Shown here piece by piece: positions 1 to 5,828 of a stretch of 9,331 nucleotides of DNA. Position 1 is the first letter of the stretch; the number at the start of each line of letters is the position of its first letter. The DNA comes from DATEPR01 sp036503065. GTDB taxonomy: Bacteria > Actinomycetota > Actinomycetes > Mycobacteriales > Pseudonocardiaceae. A model generated the notes under the pieces. That model worked only from the letters and a program-made list of their open reading frames with translations, had not been told where the DNA came from and made no database searches. The stretch covers positions 1 through 9,331 of the forward strand of contig DASXXM010000075.1 in the NCBI GenBank assembly GCA_036503065.1, read 5' to 3'. Made by a program: the position numbers and the translations under genes.

Positions 1-2
1 GT

Positions 3-77
3 GGGGCGGGTCGCGAGCAGCGGCTGTTTTCTTCGCTCAACGAACGGGACCGGGTGGTTTTCTCCCGGGTTCGGTGA
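3..77 (+). CDS. Possible 3' end of an upstream gene (partial)
   Basis: Frame 3 is open from the window edge to a TGA at 75-77. It encodes about 24 residues (GAGREQRLFSSLNERDRVVF, then SRVR) with roughly three quarters G/C at third positions. The pattern of charged residues around LFSSL..RDR resembles the last helix of MarR-type regulators, but the piece is far too short to assign. The stop lies directly against the inverted repeat at 76-101, as expected at a gene end. It could equally be noncoding; the sequence upstream of base 1 would settle it. Confidence 0.25.
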   Translation, partial: GAGREQRLFSSLNERDRVVFSRVR

Positions 78-101
78 TGATCACCTGATCGAGTGATCAT
101 C
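76..101. repeat. Perfect 9-bp inverted repeat, operator or weak terminator
   Basis: The arms GATGATCAC (76-84) and GTGATCATC (93-101) are perfectly complementary around the 8-base spacer CTGATCGA. The palindrome TGATCA occurs in both arms and TGATC also occurs in the spacer, giving three TGATC units in 26 bases. The arms are A/T-rich for this genome and no T-run follows. A protein-binding site is therefore as likely as a terminator for the possible gene ending at 77. Confidence 0.5.
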
Positions 102-508
102 GGCCATGTCAGGGCAGTTGACCTGCCAAGACAGCGGCCGCATTCAGCATAGGCCCATCGGGTTGTTGCTGTCCCGTGCCACTCCGGCTCCAGTCGCGCG
201 AATGGCGTTGGTGCGGGCGTCTCGGGCGAAGGTCTCCCTGCGACCGGAATGAGGCCCAGGCCGGACCGCGCCACCGTCACGAGCTTCGGCGCGCCACCCG
301 TGCTTTCCTGATCGACAGACGATGTGAAACCGGCGATGTCGGATTCCCGAGAAGCATGCCGCTTGCTGTCATTGCATACCGCGCGTCCTCGCGAAGAACA
401 ATTTCCCGCGTCGTGGTCAGATAATGGACAATCCCGGTCGTCCCTGCCCCTTGTCAGGAATGCCCGGCACACTGGAGAGTCCAGGGCTTGACACAGGGGG
501 AAAATGCC
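102..508. other. Gene-poor leader region upstream of the small ORF
   Basis: I see no convincing gene here. The longest plus-strand frame (176-424) gives an Arg-rich translation typical of an out-of-frame GC-rich read. Third-position G/C bias is lost and A/T content rises towards 350-430. GATAAT at 420-425 is a good -10 match about 85 bases before the small ORF start, but has no good -35 at the usual distance. TTGACA at 488-493 is a perfect -35 by sequence, but no -10 follows and it would place a start site inside the next gene. The promoter for the 509-2219 genes probably lies here but is not resolved. Confidence 0.4.
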
Positions 509-610
509 ATGGCCGATTCCGGCACGGATAAGTCCACTTTGGACGACTCAGGGACAGCGGCCCCTGGCCCCACGGCGCTGGTCGTGCACATACTGCCTGA
601 CACGGTCTAG
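509..610 (+). CDS. Small ORF, 33 aa, unknown function
   Basis: The ORF begins MADSGTDKST and ends ALVVHILPDTV. A strong purine tract, AGGGGG at 495-500, sits 8 bases before the ATG at 509. The ATG at 504 is only 3 bases from that tract and in another frame, so 509 is the better start. About three quarters of third positions are G/C. The N-terminal half is acidic and Ser/Thr/Asp/Gly-rich; the C-terminal end is hydrophobic. There is no signal peptide, no cysteine and no recognised domain. The TAG stop is 8 bases before the membrane protein ATG, so its translation may be coupled to that gene. It could be a leader peptide, a small partner protein, a modified-peptide precursor or a chance ORF; the sequence does not choose between them. 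Confidence 0.45.
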   Translation: MADSGTDKSTLDDSGTAAPGPTALVVHILPDTV

Positions 611-617
611 GGCATTC

Positions 618-2219
618 ATGCGGACACCCCGCACCGCTCCCCGGTTGGCTTTGTCCGTCGTCGCCGCGATCGCGTGCCTGCTCGTTGTGCTCACCGCGAC
701 CGGGCTGCTTACCGGGCACCCGGCAGGGGCCGGAGACAATGGGGACGGCGCACGCCTGTATTGCGGCGCCGGCATTGTCCCCGCCACACCGGACGGCCGG
801 TCGAACTGGCAGGGTGGCGTTGTCCTGCGGTTCACCCGCACGCCTTCGTGCCCGGATCCGATCCCGTCGGCCGCGTTGCCGATCCTGCGCGCGGCCGTGT
901 CCAACGCCGCAGGCGACTGGTCGTTGACCCGGCTCGGCTGGCTGTACGCGGTACTGGCCGCGGCCGTCGCGGGCGCTGCGGCCTGGGCGGCCTGTGCGGG
1001 CGGGTTGCGTCGGGCGGTCATCCTCGCCGCGCCGGTCGCACCGCTGGCGAACCGGGACTTCGCCCGGTTCTTCCTGTCGACGTTCTCCGAACCCGCCGGA
1101 CTGCTCGGCGGGTACGCCCTGGTCTGCGGGATCGGCGTAATCGCGGTCACGGCCCGTACGCATCGCATCGCGCGGATCATCGGGTTTGCGCTGGTGGCCG
1201 GCGGTGGGCTGCTGGCGGTGACCGCGAAGACCGCCTACGCCCCGCTGCTCGGCATCGCCGCACTCGTGTGTGCGGTGACCGCGGTGTCGGTACGCCGGCA
1301 TGCACCCCGCTGGTACGACCGGATCGCGGGTCCCGTCCTCGCCGTGGTCGTCCTGCTGGTCGCCGTCTCTCCCGTTACGGCCGCTGTGCACTGGCAGGCG
1401 CGACACTACCCGGCGGTCAACGCCTACAACCTGACCTTCACCACGGTGCTCACCGAGGTCCCCGGCAGTGCGGCCTCGCTCGGTCTGCCGCCGGCCGCGG
1501 CCGGGCACGCCGGGGAGGCGTACTTCCCGAACGGGCCCGACGGTGTACCCGGCGCCGACGTGATCACCGCCCGGCCCGCCACGGCACAGCAGGCAGCATG
1601 GCGGGTCCTGGCCGGCCACCCCGTCGCGCTACTCCGTGCCATCGGAGTCGGCATCCAAGCCACCCGAGGACGCGACATCGACTACCTGCCGACCACACCA
1701 TGGACCCCGAGGACCATCGCGCCCCATGTCCCGCCCGTCGGCGAGCAGGGCGCGTCCGCGGCCGTGCTGCGCGGTTGGCTCGACAGCATGAGCGGCCCAT
1801 GGTGGCCTGCTCTGCTCGCCTCGCTCGGGCTCCTGGCCGGGCTCGTCGGCGCCCTGCGGCGGGGACGGCTGTGGTCGGCGTTCGCCCGACTGGCCGGGCT
1901 CGCCGCGCTCTGCGCGGTCGCACTCACCACCGCCGCCGTCATCGGGGACGGATACTTCGAGATCGCGAAACACGTGTGGCTCGCCGCCTACCTGCTCGAC
2001 GTCACCGCGATCGCCCTCGCCGGATCAACCGTCCTGTTCGTCAGTAGATGGTTCAAAGGCTTCCCCGCGCGACTGCGGAAGACCCGGCGCTACCCACTGT
2101 TGTCAGCATTCTACGTTGTGTGTCGCCGGCGTCATCGCCTGGCTGTAAGGCCGTGTCAGACATTGTCAGAGGGGTACCGGACACCCGCACAGACCAGTGC
2201 AATGTGCCTGTGGCACTAA
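618..2219 (+). CDS. Polytopic membrane protein, probable GT-C-type hexose transferase (WsfD-like)
   Basis: The protein has 533 residues. A membrane segment lies at 9-31, followed by a long extracytoplasmic loop (about 33-105) with acidic residues and two cysteines (GDNGDGARLYCG at 39-50). Further hydrophobic segments lie near 107-128, 132-144, 160-178, 186-202, 208-224 and 237-256. A second large loop (about 257-390) is followed by segments near 394-412, 424-442 and 453-476. FFLSTFSEPAGLL (151-163), VTAK (201-204) and the GDGYFEIAKHVWLAAYLLDV block (443-462) recall WsfD-type glycan hexose transferases, which use lipid-linked sugars at the outer membrane face; the assignment is from memory and tentative. 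ATG 618 was chosen because the hydrophobic N-terminus begins there and AGGG (609-612) precedes it. The upstream in-frame extension to 504 looks noncoding. About the last 44 residues lose the codon bias and look like read-through. Confidence 0.6.
   Translation: MRTPRTAPRLALSVVAAIACLLVVLTATGLLTGHPAGAGDNGDGARLYCGAGIVPATPDGRSNWQGGVVLRFTRTPSCPDPIPSAALPILRAAVSNAAGDWSLTRLGWLYAVLAAAVAGAAAWAACAGGLRRAVILAAPVAPLANRDFARFFLSTFSEPAGLLGGYALVCGIGVIAVTARTHRIARIIGFALVAGGGLLAVTAKTAYAPLLGIAALVCAVTAVSVRRHAPRWYDRIAGPVLAVVVLLVAVSPVTAAVHWQARHYPAVNAYNLTFTTVLTEVPGSAASLGLPPAAAGHAGEAYFPNGPDGVPGADVITARPATAQQAAWRVLAGHPVALLRAIGVGIQATRGRDIDYLPTTPWTPRTIAPHVPPVGEQGASAAVLRGWLDSMSGPWWPALLASLGLLAGLVGALRRGRLWSAFARLAGLAALCAVALTTAAVIGDGYFEIAKHVWLAAYLLDVTAIALAGSTVLFVSRWFKGFPARLRKTRRYPLLSAFYVVCRRRHRLAVRPCQTLSEGYRTPAQTSAMCLWH
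2154..2170. repeat. Short direct repeat TGTCAGA, 10-bp period
   Basis: TGTCAGA occurs at 2154-2160 and 2164-2170, one helical turn apart, upstream of the sapA-like gene. The core TGTC also occurs at 2101-2104. TGTCAGACA (2154-2162) is itself an odd palindrome. It could be a regulator site for the downstream gene; there is no direct evidence. Confidence 0.25.
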
Positions 2220-2250
2220 TTCGGTGCCCGGCATCAACTGGGGGAGATCA

Positions 2251-2658
2251 ATGATCGGAATCAAGAGGACAGCGGCGCTCGTCATGGCCGCGTTCGCCTT
2301 GGCCGTGGGTACGGCAGCGATCTCGTCGGCGACAGCGTCCGCAGCCAACTACAACGGTGTCTGTGGCTCCAGCTACGGCGTAGTTGACCACACGGACATC
2401 GGTGGCGGCACTATCTGGCTGACCTACAGCAGCAGCACCGGCGAAAACTGCGTGGTCACCGTGCGTGACAACCCGGGCGCCGCCGAAGGGATGAACGCCT
2501 GGGTGAAACTGTCCAGCAGTCCCACCTGGCACCAGGACCCAGGCAACTTTACGACCTACGCCGGACCGGTCTACGTCAGTGCCCCGCACCAGTGCATCGA
2601 CTGGGGTGGCGGGATCGAGAGCAACTCGTGGACCGCGTTCAACACGCACTGCATCTGA
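2251..2658 (+). CDS. Secreted SapA-like (spore-associated protein A family) protein
   Basis: The protein has 135 residues. Its Sec signal peptide has the basic start MIGIKR, a hydrophobic core (ALVMAAFALAVG) and a predicted cut after ATASA, near residue 31. The mature part begins ANYNGVCGSSYGVVD and carries WLTYSSSTGENCVVTVRD, TTYAGPVYV and QCIDWGGGI. This order matches my recollection of Streptomyces SapA, a small protein found on spores. Four cysteines in the mature domain (in VCG, NCV, QCI and HCI) suggest two disulfides. ATG 2251 is preceded by GGGGGAG about 6 bases upstream and opens the signal peptide directly; an in-frame ATG at 2197 would spoil the signal peptide and is rejected. The gene is monocistronic, ending in the terminator at 2674-2709. 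Its role is not established; an extracellular or spore-surface location is the best-supported statement. Confidence 0.8.
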   Translation: MIGIKRTAALVMAAFALAVGTAAISSATASAANYNGVCGSSYGVVDHTDIGGGTIWLTYSSSTGENCVVTVRDNPGAAEGMNAWVKLSSSPTWHQDPGNFTTYAGPVYVSAPHQCIDWGGGIESNSWTAFNTHCI

Positions 2659-2673
2659 ATCCGGTAGAACGCG

Positions 2674-2709
2674 CAGCGGCCACGACCTCGTTTCGGGTCG
2701 TGGCCGCTG
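2674..2709 (+). terminator. Strong stem-loop terminator after the sapA-like gene
   Basis: A perfect 14-bp stem (CAGCGGCCACGACC with GGTCGTGGCCGCTG) surrounds the 8-base loop TCGTTTCG, starting 16 bases after the TGA at 2656-2658. No long T-run follows, which is common for actinomycete terminators. It also separates this transcript from the nitrilase-like gene at 2759. Confidence 0.85.
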
Positions 2710-2746
2710 TCTGGTCGCGTGTCAACGTGCTGGCTGCTGATCGTGC

Positions 2747-2752
2747 CAGACT
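2747..2752 (+). promoter_or_regulatory. Candidate -10 box giving a leaderless nitrilase-like mRNA
   Basis: CAGACT fits the T/C-A-n-n-n-T form of an actinomycete -10 and ends 6 bases before the ATG at 2759, so transcription would start at or next to the start codon. No Shine-Dalgarno purine tract is visible between the terminator and the ATG, which supports leaderless translation. No clear -35 was found. Confidence 0.35.
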
Positions 2753-2758
2753 GGGCGC

Positions 2759-3832
2759 ATGGCCAACGCCTCGATCCAGCCGTACACGGCCGTCGGGCTC
2801 ATTCCGGCGGTCCGCGGTATTCGCACTCGGGCCGACATAGGCCGCAATCTGGAGCATATCTCGCATCTGTTCAAGGCGGCGTCCTGGCTCTCCAGCCTTG
2901 ATCTGCCGGTGCGGCTGGTCGCCATTCCGGAGGGCGGACTCCAGGCGTTCAACGACGAGGTGCTCGACCTGGACCACGCGACGTTCGCCCGCGAATGCGC
3001 GATCGACATCCCCGGCCCTGAAACACGGTATCTCGGTGATCTGGCGCGGGAGTACGACACGTACGTCATGGCACAGGCCAAGGCGACCCACCCGGAGTTC
3101 CCGGACCGCTTCTTCAACGTCGGCTTCGCACTGGACCCGCAGGGCGAGATCGTCCTCAAGCACTACAAACTGTCCACGCTCTACCCGGTGGAACACTCGG
3201 TCACCCCGCACGACGTGTGGGACAGGTGGATCGAGCTGTACGGCATGAATCTGGACGCGTTCTTTCCGGTCGCCGACACCGAGATCGGCCGCATCGGCGT
3301 GCTGATGGCCAACGAGGGCTCGTACCCGGAGAACGCGCGGGGTCTTGCGCTGAACGGCGCCGAGATCCTCTACCGGGCGTCCTATCCGCATCCGCACACC
3401 GGCAACGAGTTCTTCGAGATTCAGAGCCGGGCACGCGCGCTGGACAACAACGTCTACGTCATGGCGCCGAACCTGGCCACCTATTACCTGACCCCGGAAT
3501 CCGTCGATCCCATCGACACCTTCGGCGGCCGTTCCATGGTCATCGACTACAAAGGACGAATCGTCGGCCAGCACCTCTACGGCGCAGGCTCGTCCTATGT
3601 GGCCGGTACGATCGACATCGGCGCGCTGCGGCATTTCCGTACCCACGCGCAATGGGACAACTGGGTGAAGGACCTGCGCACCGAGATCTTCCAACTGATC
3701 TACCAGCAGCCGATCTACCCGAAGAACCTCTACGCCGACCGCGCGCCGTTCAACCACCAGGAGTTCCGCGAACAGGTCATCGAGCCGCAGATCCAGTTGA
3801 TGATCGACCGGGATGTCTACCGAAGCCAATGA
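2759..3832 (+). CDS. Nitrilase-superfamily (carbon-nitrogen hydrolase fold) protein lacking the catalytic Cys
   Basis: The protein has 357 residues, close to aliphatic amidases of about 345. The fold signature is in order: PEGG (57-60) gives the catalytic Glu, E58. HYKLSTLYPVE (135-145) gives the Lys, K137, and the second Glu, E145, spaced 8 apart as in amidases. GVLMANEGSYPENAR (180-194) corresponds to the family's G-x-x-x-C-x-E/D...PE..R nucleophile elbow. Residue 184 is Ala (codon GCC), not Cys. The only Cys is C80, far from the motif. Downstream NGAEILYRASYP (199-210), the RARALDNNVYVMAPN block (224-238) and GGRSMVID (256-263) are typical. Known members hydrolyse amides or nitriles through the Cys; this one cannot use that mechanism and may be a non-catalytic binding or regulatory protein, or use another chemistry. 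It is monocistronic, with its last 16 bases overlapping the convergent hydrolase gene. Confidence 0.85.
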   Translation: MANASIQPYTAVGLIPAVRGIRTRADIGRNLEHISHLFKAASWLSSLDLPVRLVAIPEGGLQAFNDEVLDLDHATFARECAIDIPGPETRYLGDLAREYDTYVMAQAKATHPEFPDRFFNVGFALDPQGEIVLKHYKLSTLYPVEHSVTPHDVWDRWIELYGMNLDAFFPVADTEIGRIGVLMANEGSYPENARGLALNGAEILYRASYPHPHTGNEFFEIQSRARALDNNVYVMAPNLATYYLTPESVDPIDTFGGRSMVIDYKGRIVGQHLYGAGSSYVAGTIDIGALRHFRTHAQWDNWVKDLRTEIFQLIYQQPIYPKNLYADRAPFNHQEFREQVIEPQIQLMIDRDVYRSQ

Positions 3833-4503
3833 TCCAGCAGCGGCAGCAGTGCCGCCGGGTCCTCGACGTGCGCGTTGTGGCCGAGACCGGGCAGTGTCAC
3901 GGCGTCCGCGCGCAGCGCCCGCAGTTGCGCCGGCCTGCTCATCGGGTCGTGTTCGCCTGCGGCCAGGGTGACCGGGCAGCGGGCCGCGGCCAGGAGCCCG
4001 GCCATGTCCGGCGCGCCGACCGCGAACGCGTACGGGTCCAGGGTGAGCCGCCAGCCGTCGGCGGTGGCGGTGATCCCGGCCGGGTCGGCGTTGTCCGTCA
4101 GGCCTGCTGTTTTGAGGTAGGCCCGTTCTGCGTCGGCTCGCGTCGGGTAGACCCGGATCGGGCGCGCGGCGATCGTGGCCGCCCTGGCCAGGTCCTCGTC
4201 GCTCCACTCGACCTTGACGCCCACGGCGACCACGCCGACGACGTCGATCCCGAACCACCCGCTGGCCAGCGCCAGCGCGACCACCCCACCCAGCGAATGC
4301 CCCACCACGACGTACGGCCCTGTGTCGGGCAGGCCGTTGGCGACGGCCGTGGCGAGCCCGCCGAACGAGTACCGGGGCAGCCGCGCCGAACCGCCGTGCC
4401 CCGGCAGGTCGGGCGCCAGCCATGGCCGGTCCAGCAGTCCGGTCAGGCCGTCCCACACCGCGCCGGTGGCGCCGAGACCGTGCAGCAACAGCAGCGTGTC
4501 CAC
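3817..4503 (-). CDS. Alpha/beta hydrolase-fold enzyme
   Basis: The protein has 228 residues, short for the fold (usually 250-300), with a small cap domain. HGLGATGAVW (8-17) supplies the oxyanion loop, DLPGHGGS (32-39) is the usual following strand and turn, and GHSLGG (68-73) carries the nucleophile S70. AAGEHDPM (181-188) carries the acid D186, and GLGHNAHVEDP (206-216) the His, H209. The full Ser-Asp-His triad is therefore present. There is no signal peptide, so it should be cytoplasmic. Likely reactions are ester, lactone or thioester hydrolysis; the substrate cannot be read. The start is GTG at 4503-4501, with AGGA about 7 bases upstream. A longer minus-strand frame through this gene starts inside the P450 and is not real. 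It is divergent from the P450 with a 47-bp gap, so the two may share control. Confidence 0.88.
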   Translation of the reverse strand: MDTLLLLHGLGATGAVWDGLTGLLDRPWLAPDLPGHGGSARLPRYSFGGLATAVANGLPDTGPYVVVGHSLGGVVALALASGWFGIDVVGVVAVGVKVEWSDEDLARAATIAARPIRVYPTRADAERAYLKTAGLTDNADPAGITATADGWRLTLDPYAFAVGAPDMAGLLAAARCPVTLAAGEHDPMSRPAQLRALRADAVTLPGLGHNAHVEDPAALLPLLDHWLR

Positions 4504-4537
4504 AACGGGATCCTGCCGCAGATCAGCGTTGTCGGGC

Positions 4538-4543
4538 TAGGGT
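4538..4543 (+). promoter_or_regulatory. -10 box TAGGGT of the P450 gene, possible leaderless start
   Basis: TAGGGT matches the actinomycete TAnnnT -10. It ends 7 bases before the GTG at 4551, placing transcription start at or just before the start codon. The -35 at 17-18 bp (around 4514-4520) is poor. The same purines could instead act as a weak Shine-Dalgarno (AGGG, 4539-4542, 8 bases from the GTG), so the two readings compete. Confidence 0.4.
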
Positions 4544-4550
4544 CGGGTGC

Positions 4551-5828
4551 GTGTCGACCGCCGCGATCGTCGATCCGGACACCTACCTGACGGGTGTGCC
4601 GTACGAACTGCTCGCCCGGCTGCGCCGTGAGTCGCCGGTGGTGCGCGTCGGCGATTTCTGGGCGGTCCTGCGGCACGCCGACGTGCGGCGGGTGCTGCGC
4701 GATCCCCAGCTGTTCTCCTCCCGACTCGGCGGCACGCAGATCCGCGATCCGGCGACACAAGCGGACCTCGCCTACGTGCGCGCGATGATGCTCAACAGCG
4801 ATCCGCCCGACCACGCCCGCCTGCGCAACCTGCTGACCAAGGCATTCACCCCGCGTGCCGTTGCCGGGCTGACGACGCGGATCCAGGAGTGGGCGCGGGA
4901 ACTGGTCGCGGCCGTCGCGGGCCGGGGCGAGTGCGACTTCGCCACCGAGGTCGCCGCCGACCTGCCGCTGCGCACGCTGGCCGAGGTGTTCGGCGTGCCG
5001 GAGCAGGACCGCGGCCTGATGTACGACTGGAGCAACCGCGTGATCGGCTACCAGGACGCCGAGTACGCGGTGAGTGCCACCGTGCGCGCCGCCGACCTGA
5101 CCGACCTCGCCAAGGGCGTGCTGGGCCTGCGGCCGACACCCGGCCCCAACGGCGAGATGCCCGATCCACGCGGCCGCAACGGAATGCCGGACCTCTACGC
5201 GTACGCCAACGCCTTGGGTGAAGACAAGCGGCAGCACCCCGGCGACGACGTGATGAGCACGCTCATGCGGCACGTCGACGACAACGGCGGCCGGGTGTCG
5301 CTGGCCGAGTTCGAGAACCTGTTCTGGCTGTTCTCCGTGGCCGGCAACGAAACCCTGCGCAACGGCCTGCCCGGCGGCCTGCTCGCGTTGCTCGAACATC
5401 CCGCGCAGTACCGCAGGCTGCGCGCCGACCGGTCGCTGCTGCCCGGCGCGGTCGAGGAGATGCTGCGCTGGTGGACCCCGGTGATGCACTTCCGCCGCAC
5501 CGCGACCGCGGATACCCGGCTGGGCGGCGTCGACATCCGGGCCGGCGACAAGGTGGTCGTCTGGTTCTCCGCGGCCAACCGGGACGAGTCCGTGTTCGCC
5601 GACCCGGACACCTTCGACATCGGCCGCACGCCGGGCGACCACCTCGCCTTCGGTCACGGCCCGCACTTCTGCCTCGGCGCGCCATTGGCCCGCGTCCAGA
5701 TGCGGGCGATGTTCGACGCCGTCCTCGACCAACTGGGCGACGTCGAACTCGCGGGCGAACCGGTCCGGCTGCGGTCGAACTTCCAGCACGGCGTCAAGCA
5801 TCGGCCGATTCGCTGGCAGTCCGATTAG
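4551..5828 (+). CDS. Cytochrome P450 monooxygenase
   Basis: The protein has 425 residues, normal for a soluble bacterial class I P450. DPPDHARLR (84-92) is the C-helix region. AGNET (264-268) in helix I gives the oxygen-activating acid/alcohol pair E267-T268. EMLR (303-306) is the ExxR, PVMHFRRTAT (310-319) the substrate-side beta strand, and FGHGPHFCLG (367-376) the heme loop with axial ligand C374. The HFRRTA block and the FQHGVKHRPIRW end resemble the CYP124/125/142 group that oxidises sterol or branched lipid tails; this is a similarity by eye and does not fix the substrate. Residues about 193-215 (Pro/Gly/Asn-rich) look like an extra loop in the F-G area. It needs a ferredoxin and reductase, neither encoded here. 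GTG 4551 gives a standard N-terminus; starts further upstream extend into the divergent hydrolase. Its stop overlaps the convergent FAH gene by 4 bp. Confidence 0.93.
   Translation: MSTAAIVDPDTYLTGVPYELLARLRRESPVVRVGDFWAVLRHADVRRVLRDPQLFSSRLGGTQIRDPATQADLAYVRAMMLNSDPPDHARLRNLLTKAFTPRAVAGLTTRIQEWARELVAAVAGRGECDFATEVAADLPLRTLAEVFGVPEQDRGLMYDWSNRVIGYQDAEYAVSATVRAADLTDLAKGVLGLRPTPGPNGEMPDPRGRNGMPDLYAYANALGEDKRQHPGDDVMSTLMRHVDDNGGRVSLAEFENLFWLFSVAGNETLRNGLPGGLLALLEHPAQYRRLRADRSLLPGAVEEMLRWWTPVMHFRRTATADTRLGGVDIRAGDKVVVWFSAANRDESVFADPDTFDIGRTPGDHLAFGHGPHFCLGAPLARVQMRAMFDAVLDQLGDVELAGEPVRLRSNFQHGVKHRPIRWQSD

Noticed and set aside
176..424. 82-residue plus-strand ORF in the upstream gap
   Set aside because: The translation is Arg-rich with no domain, hydrophobic core or good ribosome site, and codon bias is wrong; it looks like a chance frame in GC-rich DNA.
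488..516. TTGACA as a -35 promoter element
   Set aside because: No -10 at 16-19 bp, and transcription would start inside the small ORF and after its ribosome site.
674..2047. 457-residue plus-strand ORF overlapping the membrane protein
   Set aside because: Very Arg-rich, low-complexity shadow of the membrane protein frame, which alone shows transmembrane segments and family-like motifs.
2197..2250. Start at 2197 for the sapA-like gene
   Set aside because: It adds 18 residues before a complete signal peptide and lacks a ribosome site, whereas ATG 2251 has GGGGGAG at the right distance.
2639..4456. 605-residue minus-strand ORF antisense to the nitrilase-like gene
   Set aside because: Arg/Gly/Val-rich shadow; the opposite strand carries clear nitrilase-fold motifs, and no protein family is recognisable here.
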